From the NCBI GenBank assembly GCA_964242625.1, contig CAXTAO010000014.1, forward strand, positions 1 through 64,000: 64,000 nucleotides of DNA, in the 5' to 3' direction. The translations under genes were made by a program, and so were the position numbers. The notes below the pieces were generated by a model. It did no database searches. It was not told where the DNA came from and saw only the letters and a program-made list of their open reading frames with translations. This stretch comes from JASLDZ01 sp964242625 (GTDB lineage Bacteria; Pseudomonadota; Alphaproteobacteria; Caulobacterales; Caulobacteraceae). This document shows, piece after piece, positions 8,774-17,072 of this stretch; within the stretch, counting starts at the first letter, position 1; every line of letters starts with the position of its first letter.

Positions 8774-9211
8774 ATGCAGGACTACAGCTTCCCGAGCGGG
8801 AACGGGTCGGCTTCGCGGGACGGCGGCCAGACCGGGAACGTCGTCCTGAACGCGCCGGCCAACACGACGGCGTCCGCGCCGGGGGTCTCCACCCTCGACC
8901 ACCACGGTCTCACCGCGCGCGACTGGGCGATCGGGGCGGGGCTCCTCCTCGTCTGCGCCGTGGTCTTCTTCCTGATCCGCGGCTTCGTCACTTCCATGCT
9001 GGTCGACAGGCGCGCGGCGCCCGACGCTGCGCGGGGTGCGGGCTGGGCGGTGTTCGTGTTCCTGTTCTGCGCCGCCGCAGCCGTCGTGTTCGGCCTCCTC
9101 GGCGACTACTGGGGCAAGTTCCTGTTCGCGCTGCCCGCCTGCACGCTGATGCTGGTGACGGGGCTCCTGGCGCTCGTCATGGTCATGCGCGCGGGCGCCA
9201 CGCGGCGCTGA
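8774..9211 (+). CDS. Three-helix membrane protein of the tubulin-like cluster
   Basis: 145 residues, no recognised family. A polar, Ser/Gly/Asn-rich N terminus of 50 residues precedes membrane helices at about 51-69, 89-109 and 115-138 and a short Arg-rich end. AGAGG precedes the ATG. It lies between the vWA-like gene and the tubulin-like gene with gaps of 39 and 20 bp, so it is probably a membrane component of the same complex, perhaps the anchor for the cytoplasmic tubulin-like protein; this role is inference. Confidence 0.75.
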   Translation: MQDYSFPSGNGSASRDGGQTGNVVLNAPANTTASAPGVSTLDHHGLTARDWAIGAGLLLVCAVVFFLIRGFVTSMLVDRRAAPDAARGAGWAVFVFLFCAAAAVVFGLLGDYWGKFLFALPACTLMLVTGLLALVMVMRAGATRR

Positions 9212-9231
9212 GCGCACGAGAGGAGGCCGCC

Positions 9232-12200
9232 ATGGCCGACGACCTGAGCCAACCCCAGCGCCTCGTGGGCGCCGAGGGCGTCGACGTGGAGGTGAAGCCC
9301 ACCGTCTTCATCGGCCTGGGCGGCACGGGCATGGAGGTGCTGCTGCGTCTGCGCCGGCGCATCCTGCAGCAGCCGTGGGGGCCGAACCGCAAGCGGCTGG
9401 CCTCCATGGCCGAGTTCCCCGTCGCCTCCTTCCTCTACTTCGACACCGACACGGCGTCCGGCGGCGAGAGCGACCGGGCGCGGCGCACCGACCCCATGAG
9501 CGCGGTCGTCGCGTTCGATCAGGGCGAGCGGCTGCAGGAGCGGGTGGACGTCGGTTACTACCAGCGCGAGCTCGCCACCAAGCCGCACATCGCCGAGTGG
9601 CTGCCCTCGGCCGACCTGTCGCGCATCGACACGGGCAAGGGCGCGGGCCAGGTGCGCGCGATCTCGCGGCTCCTGTTCTTCCATATGTACGCGCGCTTCC
9701 GCCAGAAGCTCGACGCCAAGAGCCAGGCGGTGCTGCAGAACGTCTCCAACCAGCACCTGCTGGACGAGCTGGGGCTTTCGATCAGCCCCGACCTGCGGGT
9801 CGTGGTGGTGGCCTCGACCGCCGGCGGCACGGGCTCGGGCTCGTTCATTGACGTCGGCTACGCCTGCTCGTCGCTGCGCATCGGCGACAAGGCCCCGCAG
9901 GTCGATCTCTTCCTCATGCTGCCCGGCGGCTACGCCGAGAAGGACCGCGAGCGCGTGTTCGCCAACACCTACGCGGGCTTGTCCGAGCTCGAGCACGCCA
10001 TGCGCCCGGGCTCCTCGCCGCCCTATGTCGAGCGCTGGGGCGAGTTCGCGGAGAACCGGGCGGCGACGCCCTACACCGACGTCTACCTCGTCGACACGAT
10101 GAACCTCCTGGGCCAGGCCACCGGCAAGGCCGACGACATCTTCGACATGCTGGCCGACGTGCTCTCGGAGGACTTCGCCTCGTCGGAGTTCGCGCGCCGC
10201 AAGCGCTCGGTCTCGGTCAACAAGCAGCAGTACAAAAGCCCGAAGTTCTACCCGCCCGTACCGGCCGAGGTGGGCGCGCGCGCCATCGCCTACTCCCGCG
10301 GCTTCTCCTCCCTCGGCCAGACTATCCTCGCCACCACGGGCTCGCTCGAGTTCGAGGCCTCCGTCGCGCGCACGAGCGTCGGGATCATGGAGGCGTTTTT
10401 CGGCATCAACACCGCCCACCGTCCGCCCACCCCCGACGACCGCGACGGCTTCATGCGCGGCCACATGCGCCTGGCCCAGCGCTATTTCGGCGACTTCCCC
10501 AAGTGGCTGAAGCCCCCGCCCTCCGCTATCCCAGAGTATGAACTCGTCGACGCGCTCCTCTCGCGCGAGAGCGGCGAGCGCATCACCGTGAGCCTGTCGG
10601 AGCACATCCACGCGGGCGCGGCGGCGATCCGCTCGGGCGGGGCCGACTACAAGATCTGGGAGCGCGAGCTGGCCCAGCTGCGCGAGGACGTGAGCCGCGA
10701 GATCGACGGCGCGGCCGGGCGGGGCGCGGCCTCGTCCTACGGTCCGCGTGGCGAGGAGATCGCCGAGGCGCGCCGGCGGCTCGCCCGCCAGTGGCGCGGC
10801 GCGGGCGGCGAGGGGAGCCTGGAGGCCATCCTCTTCTCCTACCTCGACGACCAGGAGAAGGCGGGGCTCGACTACACCATCCAGCTCGTCGAGCTGGTCA
10901 AGGATCGGCTCGACGCGCCCGGCGACGGCATCATCGCGCGGCTGAAGAAGGTCGAGGGCGAGTACGGCCGCCTCGCCGACGAGATGATCCGCGGCTCTTT
11001 CCAGGAGAGCGTCGCGCGCGTGGCGCAGGCGGCGCGGCCGAGCCTGTTCGGCGACCGCGCAAAGATGGCGGAGACCTATCTCGCCCAGGCGTCGGACGAC
11101 CTCGCGTACCACGCGCTCTACCGCCTGCGCGCCATCGCGGCGCGCGAGGCGCAGGCGCTTCTGACCGAGATCAGCGGCTGGCTGGGCGTGCGCACGGGGT
11201 TAGACGAGCGGGGCGACACGCGCTGGTCGGGCCTGATCGCCGACTTCCAGGCGGGCTTCGCCACCGTGCGCGCCACCCTCGACCTGATCCGCGCCGACGC
11301 CGAGCGCGTTGAGGATGCACTGCACCGGCCGGAGACCGGCGTCTTCCTCGTGGTGCGCGGCGCGGGCGTAGGCGAAATCCGCATCGATCCCGCCCAGCGA
11401 CTGGAGTGGGCGCGCGAGGCCTTCCGCTCCTACGGCGGCACGCGGCGCATGTTCACCGAGCTGCGCACGCCCGAGGGCCAGCTGGCCGTCCTGGCGCAGT
11501 TGCGCGCCATCGCCTCGACCAAGCTCGCGCCGTGGGAGGCGCGCATTCCGCCGGTCGGCGACGCCCTGCACGAACTCAAGACGAGCGAGCCCAACGAATA
11601 CCGCGAACTTCTGCGCAAGATGGTGGAGCGCGCCATGCCCTGGATCCAGGCGGGGTTCGACAGCTTCCAACCCGCGGGCGCCCAGTACGTGGCGCTGCTG
11701 GCGGTGGACCGCGCGCGCGAGTTCGAGGCGGAGTTCGGGCCCGACATCCGCGCGTTGATGCCCGCCTCGCTCGGGCTCGAGGCCCCCGGCTACACCGAGA
11801 GCGGCGTGCCGGGCCGCGCCACCTTCTACGTCGAGCTGGCGGGTATCCCGCTGGACGTGCTCACCCAGCTGCGCACCGACTGGCGCGAGGCCTACGGCCG
11901 CCAGCTGGTCGCGCCCGACGCCTTCCCCCTGCACAACCACAAGGACATCCTGCGCTTCCCCGACCCCGTCGCGCTCAAGGCGGCGGACATCGAGAAGCTC
12001 AAGGGCGTGCTCGACCTCTTCCTGCGCGGCGTCGCCTTCGGCGTGCTCAAGCGTGACGCGCGCGGCTCCGCCGGGCCGGGCCGCTCGCCGCCCTACCTCC
12101 TCGACATGGGCGGTGGCGACCTGCAGGCGGTTGGGGCCGAGCGCACTCTGCGCCGCCGGGGCTTCGCCGCCCACCACCGCGCCCGGCTGGAGCGGCTCCT

Positions 12201-13080
12201 CCTCGAGGTCGAGGGCGGGCTCGCGCCCGTGCAGATGCTAGCCGCCTCGGCGCTGTTCCAGTTCCTGGCCAACCGCGCCTACGCCAAGCGGCGTGACGTA
12301 TCGTTCGATCAGGAGGAACGCATCGGCGGCGTGGCCCACCATGTCGCCTCCGACCTCGCCCGGCGCTGGTTCGACCGGGTGCGCGCGCTCGAGTCGTCGG
12401 CCGTCGTGGGCTTCGACCCGCGCTCGGTGCGCGAGACCCTGTTCGCCCAGGTCGCCGACTGGACGGTTCCGGTCGAGGGCAGCCTGGAGGACGTCGACGC
12501 TCTGGAGGCCAACCGCGATCCGCTGGACCAGCCGTCCATGCGCGCGGCCGACAAGCGCCAGATCGACCGCGCCCGCTTCACCGAGGTCGCCCTGCGGCGC
12601 ATCGTGGGCTTGGAGGGCGGAACCTCCACTGCCGCCGCCGCCGCGGCGCCGCCGCCACCGTCGGGAGGACCGTGGTACCTGAACCTGCCTGGCCTGCAGC
12701 AGACGCCTTTGGACGTGTCCGGCGTCCGCGCCCAGATCGCCTCCGGCGCGCTCGGGCGCGGTGTGCTGGCGTTCGACGCATCCGCGCCCGCGGCGGGGTG
12801 GATCCCGGCGGAACGCTCGCCCGGGCTGGCCGAATTGTTCGCCGCGCCGCCGCCGCCGCCGCCCCTCGTTGCGCCGTCGGCCCTGTTCTATGTCGCGGAG
12901 GAGGGGCGCACAGCGGGGCCCTTCACCGCCGACCGCTTGCGCGCAGACGCCGCCGCGGGGCGGCTGAGCGCTGGCGCGCCCGTGTATCGCTTGGGGGAGG
13001 CGGCGTGGACGGCTGCGGCCGGCGCGCCCGAGCTGGCGGACGCGTTTTCGCCGCCGCCGCCGCCGCCGCCTCCGGCCTGA
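9232..13080 (+). CDS. Tubulin/FtsZ-like GTPase-fold protein with C-terminal GYF_2 domains
   Basis: 1282 residues, much longer than FtsZ. The N terminus has the nucleotide-binding start TVFIGLGGTGMEVLLRLRRR (GLGGTG, residues 28-33) and the tubulin signature GGTGSGS at 198-204, after the strand RVVVVAST. These are the hallmarks of the Tubulin_2 family. The middle (about 450-1130) is long, Arg/Glu-rich and helical and matches nothing I know. Two GYF_2-like modules close the protein: a degenerate one from about 1148 (PWYLNLPGLQQ) and a clear one from about 1218 (LFYVAEEGRTAGPF), joined by poly-Pro linkers. GYF_2 domains usually bind proline-rich peptides. It is cytoplasmic, preceded by GAGGAGG at good distance, last gene of a four-gene unit. 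Confidence 0.85.
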   Translation: MADDLSQPQRLVGAEGVDVEVKPTVFIGLGGTGMEVLLRLRRRILQQPWGPNRKRLASMAEFPVASFLYFDTDTASGGESDRARRTDPMSAVVAFDQGERLQERVDVGYYQRELATKPHIAEWLPSADLSRIDTGKGAGQVRAISRLLFFHMYARFRQKLDAKSQAVLQNVSNQHLLDELGLSISPDLRVVVVASTAGGTGSGSFIDVGYACSSLRIGDKAPQVDLFLMLPGGYAEKDRERVFANTYAGLSELEHAMRPGSSPPYVERWGEFAENRAATPYTDVYLVDTMNLLGQATGKADDIFDMLADVLSEDFASSEFARRKRSVSVNKQQYKSPKFYPPVPAEVGARAIAYSRGFSSLGQTILATTGSLEFEASVARTSVGIMEAFFGINTAHRPPTPDDRDGFMRGHMRLAQRYFGDFPKWLKPPPSAIPEYELVDALLSRESGERITVSLSEHIHAGAAAIRSGGADYKIWERELAQLREDVSREIDGAAGRGAASSYGPRGEEIAEARRRLARQWRGAGGEGSLEAILFSYLDDQEKAGLDYTIQLVELVKDRLDAPGDGIIARLKKVEGEYGRLADEMIRGSFQESVARVAQAARPSLFGDRAKMAETYLAQASDDLAYHALYRLRAIAAREAQALLTEISGWLGVRTGLDERGDTRWSGLIADFQAGFATVRATLDLIRADAERVEDALHRPETGVFLVVRGAGVGEIRIDPAQRLEWAREAFRSYGGTRRMFTELRTPEGQLAVLAQLRAIASTKLAPWEARIPPVGDALHELKTSEPNEYRELLRKMVERAMPWIQAGFDSFQPAGAQYVALLAVDRAREFEAEFGPDIRALMPASLGLEAPGYTESGVPGRATFYVELAGIPLDVLTQLRTDWREAYGRQLVAPDAFPLHNHKDILRFPDPVALKAADIEKLKGVLDLFLRGVAFGVLKRDARGSAGPGRSPPYLLDMGGGDLQAVGAERTLRRRGFAAHHRARLERLLLEVEGGLAPVQMLAASALFQFLANRAYAKRRDVSFDQEERIGGVAHHVASDLARRWFDRVRALESSAVVGFDPRSVRETLFAQVADWTVPVEGSLEDVDALEANRDPLDQPSMRAADKRQIDRARFTEVALRRIVGLEGGTSTAAAAAAPPPPSGGPWYLNLPGLQQTPLDVSGVRAQIASGALGRGVLAFDASAPAAGWIPAERSPGLAELFAAPPPPPPLVAPSALFYVAEEGRTAGPFTADRLRADAAAGRLSAGAPVYRLGEAAWTAAAGAPELADAFSPPPPPPPPA

Positions 13081-13083
13081 AAG

Positions 13084-13764
13084 TCAGGGCGTAGGCGGCA
13101 GGGTGCTCAGCGTCACCTGCGTGCGGGCGGCCGCATCGACGGACAGGTAGTCCGGCGCGCGCAGCTCGAAGCTGTCGCCCGTGTCGCTGGGAAGGCGCAG
13201 GGGGTGTCCCGGGCGCACGGCGTAGAGCCGCCCCGCCGCGCGCACGCGCACCACGGCGTCGCTGGACAGGGCGAAGCGGGCGTCCGCGGGCGCGTCGTCG
13301 GGCAGGCGGACGCGCCTCCACCGTCGTGTCACGTGCAGCGGTCGGCTCGCGACCGCCCCGGCGACGGGCAGGGCGCCCCGTGAGGCGCCCGGCTTCACCG
13401 CCCACCACGCCGCCGCCCCCGCGAGCACCATGAGCACGAGGAGAAGCGGCGGGCCGCAGCCGCTCCGTTTCCGCGGGGTGGGAGCGGCGGCCATGGCCGC
13501 ACCAGCGGCCGAAGCTGAGGTGGGAGCGATCGGGGCGGGAGCGACCGGGACGGCGGGCCCGGGCGCCGGCGTCGCGCCTTGCCCGGGCGACGCGCTCGCC
13601 TCGTTGCGCGACGCCTCCGCGGACGGAGCGGGTATAAAGCTGGTCTCGGTTCGAGGCACGGTCTCTCCTTGCGGAGAAGCGCGCCGGTCCATACCGCAGA
13701 AGGGACAGAAGGCGGTGTCGCCAGCCAACTCGCGGCCGCAGGCGTCGCAGGCCGGATCGGTCAT
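13084..13764 (-). CDS. Zinc-ribbon protein with one membrane helix, convergent with the tubulin-like gene
   Basis: 226 residues. An N-terminal zinc ribbon has Cys6, Cys9, Cys20 and Cys23 (CDACG then CPFCG). A Pro/Ala-rich linker of about 70 residues leads to a basic RKR patch and a membrane helix at about 105-123; the last 100 residues are beta-like and should be periplasmic. No family beyond the ribbon is recognised. It ends three bases from the stop of the tubulin-like gene on the other strand. Its Pro/Ala linker is a possible ligand for that protein's GYF_2 domains, which is speculation from context. Confidence 0.75.
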   Translation of the reverse strand: MTDPACDACGRELAGDTAFCPFCGMDRRASPQGETVPRTETSFIPAPSAEASRNEASASPGQGATPAPGPAVPVAPAPIAPTSASAAGAAMAAAPTPRKRSGCGPPLLLVLMVLAGAAAWWAVKPGASRGALPVAGAVASRPLHVTRRWRRVRLPDDAPADARFALSSDAVVRVRAAGRLYAVRPGHPLRLPSDTGDSFELRAPDYLSVDAAARTQVTLSTLPPTP

Positions 13765-13884
13765 GGAAAGCGGACGTGCGTCGAGGACGGGGGCACGCGG
13801 CCCTCATAGCCCGGGAGTTGCCGCGCAGCCACGTGTCCTGACCCGTCGCCCGCCGTGTCCAGAGCGGGCGACGGGGGTTTCGGC

Positions 13885-14367
13885 TTAGGCGGCGGGCGCA
13901 CCCTTGCGCCGGCCGTTGCGCGCGGGCGGCTTGGCTTCGCCTCCGGCGCCGTTGGCCGGAGCCGCGCCGCGACCGCGCGCGCCCAATCCGAGCTTGCGCG
14001 CCATCTCCGAGCGGGCGGCGGAGTAGTTGGGCGCCACAGACGGGTAGCTCGCCGGCAGGCCATAGCGTTGGCGATAGTCGTCGATGGTCATTCCATGGCG
14101 GGCGAGGTGCCGCTTCAGCGTTTTGTACGGCTTGTTGTCGACGAAGGAGATCAGCCCGTCCGGCGTGACCGACTTGCGGATCTGGGCCGCGGTCGCCTTC
14201 TGCGTGTCCGCCTCCGGCGCGGCAGCCGGCGCGTCGCTCTCCGTCAGCGCGCTGCGCACGGACCGAATGATCGCAGGGATGTCGGCCGCCTGAACATGGG
14301 TGTTCGTGCCGACGTAGGCGGCGACGATTTCCGCCGTAAGCGTGAGGATATCGACTTTGTCTTCCAA
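13885..14367 (-). CDS. mucR: MucR/Ros-family transcriptional regulator
   Basis: 160-residue DNA-binding regulator of the MucR/Ros family, which silences AT-rich promoters and in Caulobacter helps time the cell cycle. The family core runs from SVTPDGLISF to SEMARKLGLG, with LKRHLARHG as the recognition region and YGLPASYPSVAPNYSAARS after it. The first zinc-ligand Cys of Ros is replaced by Ser (ISFVD) while the Asp and histidines remain; such zinc-poor members are known. The start is TTG at 14367, chosen because GGAGG lies seven bases upstream. The C terminus is basic and Ala/Gly-rich. Confidence 0.9.
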   Translation of the reverse strand: MEDKVDILTLTAEIVAAYVGTNTHVQAADIPAIIRSVRSALTESDAPAAAPEADTQKATAAQIRKSVTPDGLISFVDNKPYKTLKRHLARHGMTIDDYRQRYGLPASYPSVAPNYSAARSEMARKLGLGARGRGAAPANGAGGEAKPPARNGRRKGAPAA

Positions 14368-14682
14368 GATCAGACCTCCGAAAGTTGATTCGCGACGCGC
14401 TGATAACCTATGTCTACCCGAGCCGCATACGCGTCAAGTCGGGAAGTCCCGCGGAGCGACGACGGCGACCTACCTATGCAAGTGGAGGTAGTGGAGTGGC
14501 GCTGTTGCGCTTTGATGCAACTCGCAAAAGCTAAAGCCGCACGCTCCGCGCCGGATTAGTCTCGTCGCCGCGTAAGATGGCGAGACTTGCCTCAGTGGCG
14601 TCTCGTCAGGGCACCCAGCTGCAGGTCGTTGCGGCGGCCCCCTCCGGCGGACGGGCGATGAGCGGGAGAACCGCGCAAGGTC
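14368..14682. other. Intergenic region upstream of mucR
   Basis: Apart from the mucR ribosome-binding site and the possible promoter, I see no gene, RNA or repeat here. Small open frames exist but have no ribosome-binding site and no protein-like composition. Confidence 0.5.
14411..14437 (-). promoter_or_regulatory. Possible mucR promoter
   Basis: Reading the minus strand, TTGACGC (-35, from 14437) is followed after 12 bases by GGTAGACA (-10 region). This partly matches the housekeeping promoter consensus of Caulobacter (TTGACGS, then GCTANAWC). A GATTC (GANTC, the CcrM methylation sequence) lies at 14387-14391 in the leader. Confidence 0.35.
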
Positions 14683-14700
14683 CGCCCGCTTCAGCGGGCG
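14683..14700. terminator. Hairpin directly after the beta-lactamase-fold gene
   Basis: CGCCCGCT and AGCGGGCG form an 8-bp inverted repeat with a two-base centre, ending one base from the stop codon of the gene on the minus strand. No clear T-run follows on either strand, so termination is only probable. Confidence 0.35.
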
Positions 14701-17010
14701 CTAGCCCGACCACGGCTCCAGTGCGCCCCAAGCGGCCGAGACGCTCGCCAGCGCAGCGAACACGAACACGCTCGCGGTATGCCGCAGCTTGCGGGCCAGC
14801 GACCAACCGGCGAGCCGGCGCCCCTCCGCCCAGGCGGACGGAAGCTGCACCACCTGCGTCACACTCAGAACCGCGGCCGCGAGCCCGCAGCCCGAGCCCG
14901 CGACGAGCCACGTATCGGGCCAGCCCCGCATCAGCGCGGCGCTGTCGGCGGTGCGTCGCAGGAAGATCAGCACGCAGCCGATGGCGGCGATCCACAGCAG
15001 GGCCGCGACGCCCTGGGTCGCCGCCGCCGCCGTCTGCGCCGGGGTCGGGCGATTGCTGTCGCGCCCCGCCCGCCCGATCGGCCCTAGCAGCACCAGGAGC
15101 GCCGTGACGAGCGCCAGCGCCGTGACCGTCTCGAGCGTCTCCGGACGGTAAAGCGTCGCGACCCGCTCGAAGGAGGCCGCGCTGGATGGGTGGATCAGGA
15201 GGGTGGAGGCGCTGTTCAGCGCCCCCGCGGTGCGCCACTCCGACCCGTCCGCCGCATGGAATTGGTCGCCGGCGGCGGGGGCCAGCCGCTCGTCGTAACC
15301 CGCGCCGCGCACGACGAGCGCCCCGTCCTCACCCTGCGCGACGCGCACGGGCCCGCGCAGCCGGTCCGCGAAGCCCTCCAGCCCGTGGTAGGCGCGGCGG
15401 GTCGGGAGATAGAGCCCGGCGACGCCCGGCGTCGCCGTCGTCCCCTCCGTCGGCGAGGAGCCGGAATAGAACCGCTGCACGAGGTCGGGGGCGAGGCCGT
15501 CGACCAACCCCGCAGCCGCCTCGCTGTTCCCCGCCACGAAGACGCCGAGGGCGAGCTGGGGCGCGACGAGGTAGCGCGCCCGAAAGCCCGGCGCCCCGCC
15601 TGCGTCGCCGAAGCCCGCGAACCCGCCCGGCAGCGTCACGGCGCCCTCGCCCAGGGTTCGTCCGTCGCGCGCGCCATCCCGGGCGTCCGTCGCGCGAAGG
15701 GCGGCCGCAGCGGAGACGCCCCAGACCTGCGGGCCGCCAGGCGCGGTCCCGCCAGCAAGTTCGACAGACATGAGGCGCGCCATGTCCTCCGCCGTGGTGA
15801 CGGCGCCCAGTGCGGGCGCGAGGCCGCCGGCGAAGCCCCAGGCCCGAGCCTCGGTGCCCCGGTGCGTCCAGGCGTAGCCCTGCGCCAGCCTGGACGTGCG
15901 CTGAGCGTCCAAAGGCTTGGGGAGGCCGTCGCGGGCGGGACGTGGCTCGCGGAAGCTCGTGGACACGAGCCCGGCCGGCGCCAGAAGCTCGCGCTCGATC
16001 GCCGCCTCGAACTCCCCACCCGCCGCATGCGCCGCCGCCGCGCCCGCCAGCGCCGCGCCATAGTCGCTCTCCATGGGCAGAGCGCCGGGATCGCGTACAC
16101 GATGGGGCCGGTCGCGGCGTAGCGCCTCGTCGAGTGGGAGGACGCGATCGGCGGTGGTGAACAACCGGCCGAGGTCGCGCGCCTCCAGCCCGGAGCGCTG
16201 GCGCATGAGCTCGTCCAGGCGCACCGGCCGCTTAAAGCCCTCCAGGGGCAGGCGAAGCGCGGCCGGCAAGGTCGCGTCGGCGGGCGCTTCCAGGCGAAGC
16301 CGCCCGGCCTCGACTTCCTTCAGCACGAAGAGCGAGGTGAGGAGCCACGAGGCGGATCCCAATCGCATGAGCGTGCTGCGGGGGTCGGCAGGGCGCCGGC
16401 CCGCCACGTCCGCCCAGCCGTATCCCTTCAAAAGCACCGTCCGCCCGCCCTGGACGACGGCGACGACCACGCCCGCTCCGCGGTCTCCCGCGAAGCTTCG
16501 CGCCACCTCGCCGTCGACGAACGCCTCCACCTCCGCCTCGAGGGGAGCGCCTCCCGGCGCCAGCCTGGCGCTCAATTGCGGCGCGGGCGGCGGAAGCGGC
16601 AGGGCCGGCCTAGAGGCGGCGCGGGTGGTCGGCGGCGGAACAGAGGCGACCGAAGCGGACGGGACAGGCGCGCGCGCAACCGGCGGCGGACGGAGGGCCG
16701 GGGCCGGTGCGGGCGTCGGCGTCGCCACGACCACGGGCGGGATGGGACGGGACGCAGGCGCGGCCCCAGTCGTCACAGCCGCGCCCGGCGTGGGCGCCCG
16801 CTTCACCACGGCCGCGGCGTGCAGCTTGGCGGCGCGCGCCCGCTGCGCCGCCGTGGCGCGTGCTTGCTGCGCGCGCGTGCGTTCGGCGCGCTTGAGCTGG
16901 ACGTAGGGGATCGGCGCTGAGGGCGGGGAGGCGCTGTCCTGCGCGCCGGCCGCGTCGGCGAACAGGAGCGCGCAGATGAGGGCGAAGGCGGCGCGACGGG
17001 CGTCGTCCAT
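14701..17010 (-). CDS. Beta-lactamase-fold membrane protein with lost catalytic motifs
   Basis: 769 residues. Signal peptide 1-23; Ala/Arg/Pro-rich linker to about 160; a class C beta-lactamase/penicillin-binding-protein-like domain (about 165-560); four hydrophobic segments in the last 150 residues. The fold is recognisable from VVVAVVQGGRTVLLKGYGWAD, the serine helix and the AGLVSTSF and GGAPGFRARYLV regions. The catalytic motifs are degraded: SxxK reads S219-A-S-W222, the YxN position reads ESD, and the third (His/Lys-x-Gly) motif near DAGGAPGF lacks its basic residue. It is probably a non-enzymatic binder of peptidoglycan or another ligand. It lies 62 bp downstream of sspB on the same strand. 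Confidence 0.8.
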   Translation of the reverse strand: MDDARRAAFALICALLFADAAGAQDSASPPSAPIPYVQLKRAERTRAQQARATAAQRARAAKLHAAAVVKRAPTPGAAVTTGAAPASRPIPPVVVATPTPAPAPALRPPPVARAPVPSASVASVPPPTTRAASRPALPLPPPAPQLSARLAPGGAPLEAEVEAFVDGEVARSFAGDRGAGVVVAVVQGGRTVLLKGYGWADVAGRRPADPRSTLMRLGSASWLLTSLFVLKEVEAGRLRLEAPADATLPAALRLPLEGFKRPVRLDELMRQRSGLEARDLGRLFTTADRVLPLDEALRRDRPHRVRDPGALPMESDYGAALAGAAAAHAAGGEFEAAIERELLAPAGLVSTSFREPRPARDGLPKPLDAQRTSRLAQGYAWTHRGTEARAWGFAGGLAPALGAVTTAEDMARLMSVELAGGTAPGGPQVWGVSAAAALRATDARDGARDGRTLGEGAVTLPGGFAGFGDAGGAPGFRARYLVAPQLALGVFVAGNSEAAAGLVDGLAPDLVQRFYSGSSPTEGTTATPGVAGLYLPTRRAYHGLEGFADRLRGPVRVAQGEDGALVVRGAGYDERLAPAAGDQFHAADGSEWRTAGALNSASTLLIHPSSAASFERVATLYRPETLETVTALALVTALLVLLGPIGRAGRDSNRPTPAQTAAAATQGVAALLWIAAIGCVLIFLRRTADSAALMRGWPDTWLVAGSGCGLAAAVLSVTQVVQLPSAWAEGRRLAGWSLARKLRHTASVFVFAALASVSAAWGALEPWSG

Positions 17011-17072
17011 GCGGGCTCCGGTCGGAACAGCTGCGGGAAGCTAAGCCCAGCCGCCCGGCGCTGGGAAGCGCC

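Noticed and set aside
7235..9217. 660-codon minus-strand frame across the vWA-like gene
   Set aside because: Its residues (His/Arg/Gln/Glu/Ala only) are those of an antisense frame; the plus-strand genes fit signal peptides and membrane helices.
9106..11112. 668-codon minus-strand frame across the tubulin-like gene
   Set aside because: It mirrors the real gene, has no domain motifs and no Shine-Dalgarno; the plus-strand frame has clear family signatures.
9232..13080. Cell-division FtsZ
   Set aside because: It is far too long (1282 residues), lacks the FtsZ C-terminal FtsA-binding peptide, and has a different start; it is a tubulin-like protein of another family.
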